Shown: in pieces, positions 8,272 through 17,366 of the stretch | How positions within the stretch are numbered: the first letter of the stretch is position 1 | Layout: each line of letters opens with the position of its first letter | Origin: Sphingobium chungbukense | GTDB taxonomy: Bacteria; Pseudomonadota; Alphaproteobacteria; Sphingomonadales; Sphingomonadaceae | Assembly: GCF_001005725.1 (NCBI RefSeq) | Contig: NZ_LBIC01000005.1 | Span: 174,001 to 238,000 of the forward strand | Direction of reading: 5' to 3' | DNA length: 64,000 nucleotides | Notes under the pieces: model-generated | What the model was told of the DNA's origin: nothing | Database searches by the model: none | The model's input: the letters and a program-made list of their open reading frames with translations, nothing else | Program-made: the position numbers and the translations under genes

Positions 8272-9447
8272 ATGCGCATCGTCGATGTCTGCGCCTTTTA
8301 CGCACCGCGCGGCGGCGGGGTGAAAACCTATGTCGAACGCAAGCTCCAGGCCGGGGCGCAGGCGGGACATGAAATCATCATCCTGGCCCCGTCGGACAAT
8401 GACCGGGTGGTCGAAACCCAGGGCGGTGGGCGCATCGTCATGCTGCCCGCGCGCCGCTTTCCGCTCGACCGGCGCTATTCCTATTTCGACGACGAACAGT
8501 CGCTGCACGCCATGCTCGACCGCCTGCAACCCGATCTGGTCGAGGCGTCATCGCCCTGGGGGAGCGCGGCGATGGTGGCGCGTTGGCGGGGCGATGCGCC
8601 ACGCGCGCTGATCATGCATGCCGATCCGCTTTCCGCTTATGCCTATCGCTGGTTCGGGTCGGTGCTGAGCCGCGCGACGATCGACCGGGGGTTCGAATGG
8701 TTCTGGCGCCACCTGCGGCGGCTGGACCAGAGTTTCGACCTGGTGGTGAGCGCCAGCGACAGCCTGTCGCAGCGCCTGTCGGCCGGGCGGCTGGAGCGGG
8801 TCGCCACCCTGCCCATGGGGGTGGAGCCGGGCTATTTCTCGCCGCGCCACCGCAATGAGGCGCTGCGCGCGCGGTTGCTGGAGCGATGCGGTCTGGGGCC
8901 GGATGCGACGCTGCTGCTGGGGGTGGGGCGGCATGCGCCCGAAAAGCGATGGCCCCAGGTGATCGAGGCGGTGACGTCGGCCGGCTATGCCAATCCGGTC
9001 GGGCTGGTGCTGGTCGGCGACGGGCGCGACCGGGCGCGGGTGCGGCGGGCGGCGGCCAACAATCCGCATATCCAGTTGCTGGCGCCGATGCACGACCGGC
9101 CCGCTTTGGCGGAGATGCTGGCGAGCGCCGACGCGCTGGTCCATGGCTGCGAGGCGGAAACCTTCTGCATGGTCGCGGCCGAGGCGCGGGCCAGCGGCAT
9201 TCCCATCATCGTGCCGGACGAGGGGGGCGCGTCCGATCAGGCGGCGCATGGCGTGGGCCTGCGTTACCGGGCGGCACAGACGGACAGCCTGGCAGCGGTC
9301 ATCACCGATTTCCTGAACGGCGATCCGCAGGCGCAGCGCCGGCGGGCGCAGGCGATGGCGGCATCCGTCACGACCATGGACGATCATTTCGCCCAGCTTT
9401 TCGCGGTCTATCGGGAGTTGGAAGGGAGGCGCCGTCATGCTGCTTAG
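8272..9447 (+). CDS. Glycosyltransferase family 4
   Basis: 391 residues of GT-B fold. The N-terminal Rossmann half has FYAPRGGGVKTYVERK, and the C-terminal half has GVGRHAPEKRWPQVIEA, VLVGDGRDR and the EX7E-like CEAETFCMVAAEA (E to E across the donor pocket). It resembles alpha-mannosyltransferase-type GT4 enzymes. It is the last gene of the operon beginning at 4867, so the operon holds two distinct GT4 enzymes that could act in sequence on one acceptor. Confidence 0.9.
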   Translation: MRIVDVCAFYAPRGGGVKTYVERKLQAGAQAGHEIIILAPSDNDRVVETQGGGRIVMLPARRFPLDRRYSYFDDEQSLHAMLDRLQPDLVEASSPWGSAAMVARWRGDAPRALIMHADPLSAYAYRWFGSVLSRATIDRGFEWFWRHLRRLDQSFDLVVSASDSLSQRLSAGRLERVATLPMGVEPGYFSPRHRNEALRARLLERCGLGPDATLLLGVGRHAPEKRWPQVIEAVTSAGYANPVGLVLVGDGRDRARVRRAAANNPHIQLLAPMHDRPALAEMLASADALVHGCEAETFCMVAAEARASGIPIIVPDEGGASDQAAHGVGLRYRAAQTDSLAAVITDFLNGDPQAQRRRAQAMAASVTTMDDHFAQLFAVYRELEGRRRHAA

Positions 9448-9708
9448 GCGGCGCTCCATGGTTCGATCCCTGCCGTTTCTCGCGATCCGCAAACCACCAG
9501 CCGCAATGGCGATGGAACGGGACGCGAAAGAGGAGCATCCCTGCGGCTTGCGGCATGTCCATAGCTGCGGCAACTGGTCCATCATGGCCGCGATCCTATG
9601 GTGGGCGCTGAGGAACCGGGACTGACGCCCGATCGGCCCGGGTTCGCGAATGACGTTACGGGGCCGGATTAACCTTCCGGAAACCCGATTGATGCGAGTA
9701 ACGGGACC

Positions 9709-10446
9709 ATGTCTATTCAAGCCATCGTTGAACAGCCGCCAAAGTCCGAGAACAGGCGTGAAGCCGCTCGCTGGCGTATTCGCCTCGAACTGCCCGGCAC
9801 GTTCGACAAGGCGCAGGCGAATGTCGTGATCCATGATATTTCCACGGCGGGCATGCTGGTGGAAACCCGGACGAATCTGAAGGTCGGACAGGAGATCATC
9901 CTGTCCCTGCCCGAGGCGGACAAGGTCGCCGCCCGCGTCGTCTGGCAGAATGAGCCGCTTTTCGGCTGCCGTTTCGTGGAAGCGCTGCCGCAGGCCGTGG
10001 TGAGTGCGGTGCGGCTGCGCAATCCGGATCGCGATGGTGCAAAGTCCGTCAATGAGTCCGTCCACGGGCCTGCCGAGACCAAGGCCGAAGAGAAAATCGC
10101 GGAAGGTTTGCCGGATCGTCTGCGTCGGTTGCGGCGGGAACGCGGGTTGAGCCGGGTCGCACTGTGCGAGCGGACGGGCTTCAGCAAGCCGACCATCTGG
10201 GGTTGGGAAACCGGCAGGACCACGCCGCGGAAGGACAATCTGCTTGTCCTGGCCGATATTTTCGGGCTGACCGAGCAGCAACTGCTTTTCGGCGAGGGCG
10301 ATTCCACGCTCCGGAAAGCGGCGGCGCCCCTCATCGCCGACGCCAGCGCCGAAACGCTTGCCCATGCGATCCAGTCGGCCAAGGCACGGATCGCGCGGGC
10401 GGCGGGTGTGAATCCGTCGAAGGTTCAGATCCATATAGAATTTTAG
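9709..10446 (+). CDS. PilZ domain fused to an XRE-type helix-turn-helix
   Basis: 245 residues with two domains. Residues about 14-105 form a PilZ domain with the two c-di-GMP-binding motifs visible: RxxxR at R17-R21, and D43-I-S-T-A-G48 (D/NxSxxG). A variable linker (about 108-132) leads to a XRE/Cro HTH at about 134-192 (LRRERGLSRVALCERTGFSK, then WGWETGRTTPR). The simplest reading is a DNA-binding regulator whose activity responds to c-di-GMP. Neighbouring genes are a glycan operon upstream and an MFS transporter downstream, either of which could be a target. The fusion is the unusual part, as PilZ domains more often stand alone or sit on enzymes. Confidence 0.88.
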   Translation: MSIQAIVEQPPKSENRREAARWRIRLELPGTFDKAQANVVIHDISTAGMLVETRTNLKVGQEIILSLPEADKVAARVVWQNEPLFGCRFVEALPQAVVSAVRLRNPDRDGAKSVNESVHGPAETKAEEKIAEGLPDRLRRLRRERGLSRVALCERTGFSKPTIWGWETGRTTPRKDNLLVLADIFGLTEQQLLFGEGDSTLRKAAAPLIADASAETLAHAIQSAKARIARAAGVNPSKVQIHIEF

Positions 10447-10653
10447 GGCATCTCGCGCCAAGGCATGTCCTGGGCCTGTCGAAAGGAGAACCGCGCCTGG
10501 CGCGTGACCCGGTTCAATCCGATCGGATCCTGTTCCAGTATCGCAAGGCACATGCGGCGGAGCGTCACGTCCAGCCGGCTCCCACTGGCCTCTTGACCAG
10601 AGTTATGGCACCCATCATTTAACGCCCCTCCGCCTCTGCCGGAAGGGATCTGC

Positions 10654-11943
10654 ATGTTTTCCGCCGCCGTGGCGCGCGTTCTGAGGGCGCGTCATGTTCA
10701 TTACGGATGGGCGGTGTTGGCCGCGACCTTCCTGACCATGTTGGTGGTTGCGAGCGCCGTCGGTGCGCCGGGTGTGTTCATCGTGCCGTTGCAGAAGGAA
10801 TTCGGCTGGAGCGCGGCGGATATTTCGGGCGCGCTGGCCATCCGTTTCCTGCTTTTTGGCGCGATGGGGCCTTTTGCCGCTGCCTTCATGAACCGCTTCG
10901 GCGTGCGGCGGATCATGCTGGTTTCCTTATCCATCATATGCGGCGGCCTTTTCCTGTCGCTGGGTATGGATCAGCTATGGCAGCTGGTCTGGTTGTGGGG
11001 CGTGGTGATCGGTGTCGGCACGGGCATGACGGCCGTGGTGCTGGGTGCGACCGTGGCGACGCGCTGGTTCACGGCGCGGCGCGGACTGGTGCTGGGGCTG
11101 CTGTCGGCGAGCACCGCGACGGGGCAGTTGGCTTTCCTGCCGCTGATGGCCGCCCTGACGGAAAATTTCGGCTGGCGTGCCGCGATCCTGCTGGTGTGCG
11201 GTGCGATCCTGCTGGCGGCGGTCGTGACTGTTCTGCTGATGCGTGACCGCCCCTCCGATCTGGGCCTGGCGCCTTATGGCGAGAGCGCGATCCATGCCCC
11301 GCCGGTGCAGTCCACCAGCCTTGGCGTGCTGATGATGACGCCGCTTCGGATATTGGCCGAAGCCGCGCGGGTGCCGAGTTTCTGGATACTCTTTTTCTCC
11401 TTCTATATCTGCGGGGCGAGTACCAACGGGCTGGTCCAGACCCACTTCATCTCGCTGTGCGGCGATTACGGGCTGGCGGCGGTGGGTGCCGCGTCGATGC
11501 TGGCGATGATGGGGCTGTTCGATTTTGCGGGTACGCTCGCCTCGGGCTGGCTGTCGGACAGGTTCGACAATCGCTGGCTCCTGTTCTGCTATTACGGCCT
11601 GCGCGGTTTGTCGTTGCTCTATCTGCCCTTCAGCGACTTCTCGCTCTACAGCCTGTCGATCTTTGCCATATTCTACGGGCTGGACTGGGTGGCGACGGTG
11701 CCGCCGACCGTCAAGCTGACGGCGCAGCGCTTCGGGCCGGAACGGGCGAATGTCGTCTTCGGCTGGATATTCGCCGGGCATCAGCTTGGCGCGGCGAGTG
11801 CCGCGCTGGCGGGCGGGCTGTCCCGCACGGCCTGGAACAGCTATATGCCTGCCTTCGTCGCGGCGGGGGTCCTGTGCCTCATCGGTGCGGCGCTGGTGCC
11901 GTTCATCAATCGCGGGCGGGAAAAGTCCCTCGCTCTCGCTTGA
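10654..11943 (+). CDS. MFS transporter (OFA/monocarboxylate-like)
   Basis: 429 residues with about 12 hydrophobic segments in two halves. Features are HYGWAVLAATFLTML at the first helix, the loop motif NRFGVRRIM between helices 2 and 3, TRWFTARRGLVLGLL, and GWLSDRFDNRW between helices 8 and 9. The opening (H-Y-G-W, then EFGWSAADISGA) is typical of the oxalate/formate antiporter-like and monocarboxylate branch of the major facilitator superfamily. It probably moves a small organic acid. No catabolic partner adjoins it. Confidence 0.9.
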   Translation: MFSAAVARVLRARHVHYGWAVLAATFLTMLVVASAVGAPGVFIVPLQKEFGWSAADISGALAIRFLLFGAMGPFAAAFMNRFGVRRIMLVSLSIICGGLFLSLGMDQLWQLVWLWGVVIGVGTGMTAVVLGATVATRWFTARRGLVLGLLSASTATGQLAFLPLMAALTENFGWRAAILLVCGAILLAAVVTVLLMRDRPSDLGLAPYGESAIHAPPVQSTSLGVLMMTPLRILAEAARVPSFWILFFSFYICGASTNGLVQTHFISLCGDYGLAAVGAASMLAMMGLFDFAGTLASGWLSDRFDNRWLLFCYYGLRGLSLLYLPFSDFSLYSLSIFAIFYGLDWVATVPPTVKLTAQRFGPERANVVFGWIFAGHQLGAASAALAGGLSRTAWNSYMPAFVAAGVLCLIGAALVPFINRGREKSLALA

Positions 11944-12035
11944 CATCAGGGCGGGAGATGCCGTTGCATATTCCCGCCTCGTCCGTTCGGGCGATTTGCT
12001 GAAGATCGAATGACGAGGTTTGCGAGCGGTTCGTC

Positions 12036-13667
12036 TCAGCCGCGATAGCGTGCTTCGGCAAGGTCGAGTTCTCGCGTGAGTTTGTGGGCGATCTCACTGC
12101 TCACCTGGCGATCGCGCACGAGCCGGGCCAGCGTTTCGCGCTCGGCCTTGACGGCCACCAGACCGAATTCTCCGGCAAGGCGTTTTCCGGCGCGTACCTC
12201 ATCGACCTGATGTCCGTTCAGGCCTTCGATGCGATCCCGATAAAGGTCCATGACCCGTCCGCCGACCGTGACATAGAGGTCGGCTTCGCCATGATGTTCG
12301 GCCAGGGCATGCTGATGCCGTTCGATCGCCTGGATCGCGGCCTCGGCAGCGGCGATGCGAGCGCTGTCCTCCTCCGCCTGCTTCGACGGTTCCGGCGGCA
12401 TGGTGAGGCCCTTGAGCAGGATCGGCAAGGCGACGCTCGCAACGACGAGTGACACGACGATCACGCCGGCCGCGAGGAAGATCGCGAGATCGCGTGCCGG
12501 AAAGTCGGTCCCGTCGTTCAGCACGAGGGGCAGGGTCAGCACGCCCGCGAGGGTGATCGCACCCCGCACGCCGGCGAAGGATGTCGCCGCGACGAGCCGC
12601 CAGTCGGGGCTGTGCATGGCGGCACCGGGCTGGGCCTTGCGCAGGATCGTGAGGTGGAGCGAGGCCCAGACCCAGGCGAAACGCAGGATGGCGAGGCCGG
12701 CTATGATCGCTATGGTATAGATGGCCAGCCACCAGGGTGAGCTGTGACCCGTCAGTGCCACCGTCTGATGCGCGCCTTCCAATATGGCGGGCAGTTGTTC
12801 GCCCAGAAGAACGAATATGATGCCGTTGAGCGTGAACTGGATCGTGTCCCATACCGAGTTCCGGCGCATCCGGGTGGCGGCCATGGCCTGACGGGAAATC
12901 TCCGCGAAGCTCATCGTGACGCCGGCGCCCACCGCCGCCAATATGCCCGAGGCGTGGACATGTTCGGCGAGCATGTAGGAACCGAAGGGGATGAGGAGGC
13001 TGACGAGGATCTGCGAGCCGGTGTCCTCGCCCCAGCGTTTCGTGACCCATGCCTTGACGCGCGAGACGGCGAGGGTGACGGCAATGCCGATCGCCAGGCC
13101 GGCTCCGGCCACCCAGAGGAAATTGAGTGCGGCGGCCCCGGCGGAGAAGGTGCCCGTCAGCGCCGCTGCAATGGCGAAGCGCAGGCAGACGAGGCCGGAG
13201 GCGTCGTTGAGAAGCGATTCCCCCTCCAATATGTGCATCATCCGCTTGGGGATGGGCACGCGCGCGGCGATGGCGGAAACGGCGATGGGATCGGTCGGCG
13301 ACACGACGGCGGCAAGCGCGAAGGCGACGGCGAGCGGCATGGCCGGGATCATCCAGTGGATGAAGAAACCCATGCCGACGACCGTCAGGAGGACAAGGCC
13401 GAGGGCGAGTTCGACCACCGTCCAGACGTCCTTGAGCAACTCGTCCTTGGGGATGCGCCAGCCGTCGAGAAAAAGGAGCGGAGGGAGGAAAAGGAACAGG
13501 AAGAGTTCGGGGTCGAGCTCGACGCGGTGGGATGTCGACAGACCGATGATGCCGCCGAGCAGGATCTGCACCAGAGGTGTAGGAATGGAGACGGGCAACA
13601 TTCGGGAAACCGCCCCGCTGACGACGACCGCCAGCAGGAGAAATAGCACGATCGAAACTGTCTCCAA
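12036..13667 (-). CDS. Na+/H+ antiporter, CPA1 family
   Basis: 543 residues: about 12 membrane helices followed by a hydrophilic tail (from about 440). Ion-site motifs are SPTDPIAVSA with Asp126 and ESLLNDASG with Asn154-Asp155, the ND pair of electroneutral CPA1 exchangers. The start is a TTG at 13667, preceded by GGAGGGAAG on the minus strand, and no nearby ATG would keep the first helix. The family exports Na+ (or K+) in exchange for H+ and handles salt or alkaline stress. The neighbouring genes do not add to this. Confidence 0.92.
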   Translation of the reverse strand: METVSIVLFLLLAVVVSGAVSRMLPVSIPTPLVQILLGGIIGLSTSHRVELDPELFLFLFLPPLLFLDGWRIPKDELLKDVWTVVELALGLVLLTVVGMGFFIHWMIPAMPLAVAFALAAVVSPTDPIAVSAIAARVPIPKRMMHILEGESLLNDASGLVCLRFAIAAALTGTFSAGAAALNFLWVAGAGLAIGIAVTLAVSRVKAWVTKRWGEDTGSQILVSLLIPFGSYMLAEHVHASGILAAVGAGVTMSFAEISRQAMAATRMRRNSVWDTIQFTLNGIIFVLLGEQLPAILEGAHQTVALTGHSSPWWLAIYTIAIIAGLAILRFAWVWASLHLTILRKAQPGAAMHSPDWRLVAATSFAGVRGAITLAGVLTLPLVLNDGTDFPARDLAIFLAAGVIVVSLVVASVALPILLKGLTMPPEPSKQAEEDSARIAAAEAAIQAIERHQHALAEHHGEADLYVTVGGRVMDLYRDRIEGLNGHQVDEVRAGKRLAGEFGLVAVKAERETLARLVRDRQVSSEIAHKLTRELDLAEARYRG

Positions 13668-13762
13668 TATCTTCCCTCCGTTCCGGAATCCGAAGACCTT
13701 TGGGGGAGGAAGGCGGAAGGGGCAACCCCGTTTGCGGATCGGCCGTTCGTTGGGGCCAATTC

Positions 13763-14647
13763 TCAGACGTAGGAAATTTCGCAGGACCGGCGGAACAGTT
13801 CGGAGATGATCGGGTCGTGATCGCCGCTGCGCATCGCGGTTTGGAGGAGGATCGGCGGAGGCACCTCCTCATCGAGCTTGACGAGGGAGCCCGCCGCGAT
13901 CTTCTCCTCCACCATGTTGAGCGGGAACAGCCCGATGCCCCCGCCGGATTCCACGATGTCGATCAGCGAGCGCACATTGTTGCAGTTATGCACATGCGGA
14001 TGCTGGAAGGACGACTTCCGGATCATGGTGGCCATCAGATCGTGCATGGGCGACGACCGCGCGACCGACCAGAGCGGCACGGTCGATTCTATCTCGCCGC
14101 CCTTTTCGGTGATGCTTTCGCCCAGTTCGCGGCTGGCGAGCCATACCAGTTCGACCTGTCGGATGGTGGCCGCCACTATGCCCGGCATCGTGATCGGCCC
14201 GATGGCAAAGACCATGTCGACGCGGCCGCTGAGCAGATCATCGATCAGATGGGCCGTCAGATCGATTTCGATCTCCAGCGAGATTTTCGGCATGCTCTTC
14301 CCGATGGCGTTGGTGAACACCGGAAGGCAGCTTGCCGCCGCGATCTCGCCGGACCCGACGCGGACTATGCCCGAAGCCCCTCTGAATTCGTCGGGGGACA
14401 GCAGGGTCTGCTGAAGCGTCGTCCACAAAGTTTCGCATCGCTGGACGAATTCCCGGCCGCGAACCGTCAGCATCATGTTCCTGCCCTCGCGCTGGAACAG
14501 CGGAAAGCCGATCTGCCCCTCCAACTCTCTGATGCGCGCGGAAATGGTCGGCTGGCTGGCATTCAGCCGGTCGGCGGCAGCGCCGAACGTTCCCAGACGG
14601 GCAATCCAGAGAAGAGTCTCGATATGATAGAAGGCGATACGATTCAT
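13763..14647 (-). CDS. LysR-family transcriptional regulator
   Basis: 294 residues. The N-terminal winged HTH reads FHIETLLWIARLGTFGAAAD and then LNASQPTISARIREL. The C-terminal two-lobed effector domain runs from about 90. It is divergent from pdhA with about 115 bases between the starts, and that gap holds GGAA/TTCC inverted repeats. LysR regulators usually bind such sites, repress themselves and activate the divergent operon in response to a small molecule. Control of the pyruvate dehydrogenase E1 genes is therefore likely but not proven. Confidence 0.93.
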   Translation of the reverse strand: MNRIAFYHIETLLWIARLGTFGAAADRLNASQPTISARIRELEGQIGFPLFQREGRNMMLTVRGREFVQRCETLWTTLQQTLLSPDEFRGASGIVRVGSGEIAAASCLPVFTNAIGKSMPKISLEIEIDLTAHLIDDLLSGRVDMVFAIGPITMPGIVAATIRQVELVWLASRELGESITEKGGEIESTVPLWSVARSSPMHDLMATMIRKSSFQHPHVHNCNNVRSLIDIVESGGGIGLFPLNMVEEKIAAGSLVKLDEEVPPPILLQTAMRSGDHDPIISELFRRSCEISYV

Positions 14648-14648
14648 C

Positions 14649-14701
14649 GGAAATTTCTATGGAAATTCCAATAAAATAATTATTGGAATTAATCAATTCC
14701 A
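14649..14701. promoter_or_regulatory. LysR-type binding sites between the regulator and pdhA
   Basis: The divergent gap is AT-rich and holds TGGAATT-AATC-AATTCCA (14684-14701), a perfect inverted repeat containing the T-N11-A signature of LysR sites, and two GGAAAT-type boxes at 14649-14657 and 14661-14669 beside the regulator's start. The spaced pair fits a recognition site near the pdhA promoter plus an autoregulatory site. Confidence 0.6.
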
Positions 14702-14762
14702 TTCTTCACACTGTGCCTGATAGCGATAACTGTTCAGCCCGTGCTGGAACAAGGGACAGGAA

Positions 14763-15818
14763 ATGACGGACCAGATTGCCTCTTCCCCACAAGATACGCC
14801 AGCAGGTGCGGATCATAACCGTTTACGGCCTTCGTTGCCTGAGGATTATGAAGCGACGCGAGAGGAGTTGCTGGAATTTTACCGTCAGATGGTGTTGATC
14901 CGTCGTTTCGAGGAGAAGGCGGGGCAGCTTTACGGTCTGGGTCTGATCGGCGGTTTCTGCCATCTGTATATCGGGCAGGAAGCGGTTGCGGTGGGCATCC
15001 AGTCGGCGTTGAAGCCCGGCAAGGACAGCGTGATCACCGGCTATCGCGACCATGGGCACATGCTGGCCTATGGCATCGATCCCAATGTCATCATGGCGGA
15101 ACTGACCGGCCGGGAAGCGGGCATTTCGCGCGGCAAGGGCGGATCGATGCACATGTTCAGCGTCGAGCATAAATTCTACGGCGGCCACGGCATCGTCGGC
15201 GCGCAGGTGTCGCTGGGCGCGGGGCTGGGCTTTGCGCACAAATATAATGGAGACGGCGGCGTGTGCGTCGCCTATTTCGGCGACGGCGCGGCGAACCAGG
15301 GCCAGGTCTATGAAAGCTTCAACATGGCCGAGCTGTGGAAGCTGCCGATCATCTTCGTGATCGAGAACAACCAATATGCCATGGGCACCAGCGTCAACCG
15401 CTCCTCGGCCGAGGACCAACTGTATCGCCGGGGCGAGAGCTTCCGCATTCCGGGCATCCAGGTGAACGGCATGGACGTGCTCGCCGTGCGCGGCGCGACG
15501 GAAGAGGCGCTCAAATGGGTGCAGGCGGGCAATGGCCCGATCCTTCTGGAGATGAAGACCTATCGCTATCGCGGCCACTCGATGTCGGACCCGGCCAAAT
15601 ATCGCTCGCGCGAGGAAGTGCAGTCGATGCGCGAGAAGTCCGATCCGATCGAGGGGGTGAAGAAATATCTCACCGCAGCGGGCGTATCCGAGGACGAACT
15701 CAAGACAATCGACCAGGACATCCGCAAAATCGTCAGCGACGCGGCGGACTTTGCCGAAACCTCTCCCGAACCGGAACTGCACGATCTGTATACCGACGTG
15801 CTGGTGGAGCAATATTGA
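14763..15818 (+). CDS. pdhA: Pyruvate dehydrogenase E1 component, alpha subunit
   Basis: 351 residues, normal length. The thiamine-diphosphate motif GDGAANQG is at 173-180 and ends in IENN further on. Family-typical blocks include [42 protein letters not shown] (active-site loop region) and [11 protein letters not shown] (phosphorylation-loop-like). With PdhB it decarboxylates pyruvate and reductively acetylates a lipoyl group. The stop overlaps the pdhB start (TGATG). No E2 or E3 gene follows, so the complex must be completed by genes elsewhere. I cannot tell from this window whether this is the only copy in the genome. Confidence 0.95.
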   Translation: MTDQIASSPQDTPAGADHNRLRPSLPEDYEATREELLEFYRQMVLIRRFEEKAGQLYGLGLIGGFCHLYIGQEAVAVGIQSALKPGKDSVITGYRDHGHMLAYGIDPNVIMAELTGREAGISRGKGGSMHMFSVEHKFYGGHGIVGAQVSLGAGLGFAHKYNGDGGVCVAYFGDGAANQGQVYESFNMAELWKLPIIFVIENNQYAMGTSVNRSSAEDQLYRRGESFRIPGIQVNGMDVLAVRGATEEALKWVQAGNGPILLEMKTYRYRGHSMSDPAKYRSREEVQSMREKSDPIEGVKKYLTAAGVSEDELKTIDQDIRKIVSDAADFAETSPEPELHDLYTDVLVEQY

Positions 15819-17209
15819 TGGGTATCGAGATCAAGATGCCGGCGCTGTCGCCGACGATGGAGGAAGGCACGCTGGCGAAATGGCTGGTGAAGGAAGGGGA
15901 CGAGGTCCGCTCGGGCGACATATTGGCGGAGATCGAGACCGACAAGGCGACGATGGAGTTCGAGGCGGTGGATGAGGGCCAGATCGGCCGGATCGTCGTT
16001 CCCGAAGGCACCGAGGGGGTGAAGGTGGGCACCGTCATTGCGACGATGGCGGGCGAAGGGGCGGGCGAAGGGGCGGATGACGCGGCAGCGCCTGTTCCGG
16101 CTCCCAAGGCGGAAGCGCCCAAGGCTGAGGCGGCTCCCGAACCGAAGAAGGCGCAGAGCGGTACGGCGAAGCTGGTCCCTGAGGCGAAGGCGACCGTCAA
16201 GGACCCGGCGCTGCCCGAGGGCACCGAATATCTCAAGACGACGGTTCGCGAAGCGCTGCGCGACGCCATGGCGGAGGAAATGCGCCGCGACGAGCGGGTC
16301 TTCGTGATGGGCGAGGAAGTCGCCGAATATCAGGGCGCCTACAAGGTGACGCAGGGCCTGCTGGAGGAATTTGGCGACAAGCGGGTGATCGACACGCCGA
16401 TCACCGAATATGGCTTTGCCGGGATCGGCGCGGGCGCGGCGATGGGCGGGTTGAAGCCGATCGTCGAGTTCATGACGTTCAACTTCGCGATGCAGGCGAT
16501 CGACCATATCATCAACTCGGCGGCCAAGACCAATTACATGTCGGGCGGCCAGATGCGCTGCCCGATCGTGTTCCGTGGCCCCAACGGCGCGGCGAGCCGG
16601 GTCGCGGCGCAGCACAGCCAGAATTACGGCCCCTGGTATGCGGCGGTTCCCGGCCTGATCGTGATCGCGCCCTATGATGCGGCCGATGCCAAGGGGCTGC
16701 TCAAGGCGGCGATCCGCTCGGACGATCCGGTGGTGTTCCTGGAGAATGAGCTGGTCTACGGCCGCAGCTTCGATGTGCCCAAGGTCGACGATTATGTGTT
16801 GCCGATCGGCAAGGCGCGGATCATGCGCGAGGGCCGGGACGTGACGCTGGTGAGCTATTCGATCGGCGTGGGCGTGGCGCTGGAGGCGGCGGAGGCGCTG
16901 GCGGGCGAGGGCATCGATGCGGAGGTGGTCGACCTGCGCACGCTGCGTCCGTTGGATACCGCGACGGTGTTGCAGAGCCTGAAGAAGACCAACCGCCTGG
17001 TGGTGGTGGAGGAGGGCTGGCCGGTCTGCTCGATCGCCTCGGAGATCGCGGCGGTGGTGATGGAACAGGGCTTCGACGACCTCGACGCCCCGGTGCTGCG
17101 CGTCACCAACGAGGACGTGCCGCTCCCCTATGCCGCCAACCTTGAAAAGGCCGCACTCATCGACCCGTCACGCGTCGTCGCCGCTGTCAAAAAAGTCTGC
17201 TATCGGTAA
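15818..17209 (+). CDS. pdhB: Pyruvate dehydrogenase E1 component, beta subunit with N-terminal lipoyl domain
   Basis: 463 residues. The ATG at 15818 overlaps the pdhA stop. Residues 1-80 are a biotinyl/lipoyl domain with lipoyl Lys43 in [10 protein letters not shown], followed by an Ala/Pro/Lys-rich flexible linker (about 85-125) and the transketolase-like E1 beta body from about 130 ([35 protein letters not shown]). The lipoyl domain on E1 beta is a known feature of alphaproteobacterial complexes such as those of rhizobia and sphingomonads. A hairpin follows the stop. Confidence 0.95.
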   Translation: MGIEIKMPALSPTMEEGTLAKWLVKEGDEVRSGDILAEIETDKATMEFEAVDEGQIGRIVVPEGTEGVKVGTVIATMAGEGAGEGADDAAAPVPAPKAEAPKAEAAPEPKKAQSGTAKLVPEAKATVKDPALPEGTEYLKTTVREALRDAMAEEMRRDERVFVMGEEVAEYQGAYKVTQGLLEEFGDKRVIDTPITEYGFAGIGAGAAMGGLKPIVEFMTFNFAMQAIDHIINSAAKTNYMSGGQMRCPIVFRGPNGAASRVAAQHSQNYGPWYAAVPGLIVIAPYDAADAKGLLKAAIRSDDPVVFLENELVYGRSFDVPKVDDYVLPIGKARIMREGRDVTLVSYSIGVGVALEAAEALAGEGIDAEVVDLRTLRPLDTATVLQSLKKTNRLVVVEEGWPVCSIASEIAAVVMEQGFDDLDAPVLRVTNEDVPLPYAANLEKAALIDPSRVVAAVKKVCYR

Positions 17210-17231
17210 GGCCGATGGCAAAATCATGGAT

Positions 17232-17268
17232 GGGTGCCTCATCCCTATGAGGGGGATCAGAGGCACCC
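17232..17268 (+). terminator. Hairpin after pdhB
   Basis: GGGTGCCTCATCCC pairs with GGGAT-CA-GAGGCACCC, giving a 14-bp stem with a two-base bulge just past pdhB. The T tract is weak (TTCC), so it may be a transcript-stabilising hairpin rather than a full terminator. Confidence 0.45.
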
Positions 17269-17366
17269 TTCCGATTGTGCGGCAAGGGTTCTCATCTCTT
17301 GAATCGGACACCGAAATAGATTGCTGAACCCGTTGCATGTTGGTGAGGCCGGCATAAGCAAGGCCG

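Noticed and set aside
9437-9625. 62-codon frame starting 11 bases inside the second GT4 gene
   Set aside because: It has no clear ribosome site, no membrane or export pattern that stands out and no recognised family. Could not be supported.
8548-10551. Long minus-strand frame across the glycosyltransferase and PilZ genes
   Set aside because: It crosses two well-supported genes and the protein has no recognisable motifs, only Arg/Pro/Gly-rich sequence.
10447-10653. Short frames between the PilZ-HTH gene and the MFS gene
   Set aside because: No convincing motif. The region looks like non-coding sequence with a few direct and inverted short repeats.
15335-15817. N-terminal extension of the E1 beta frame
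   Set aside because: It overlaps pdhA in another frame, and the lipoyl domain begins exactly at the ATG at 15818.
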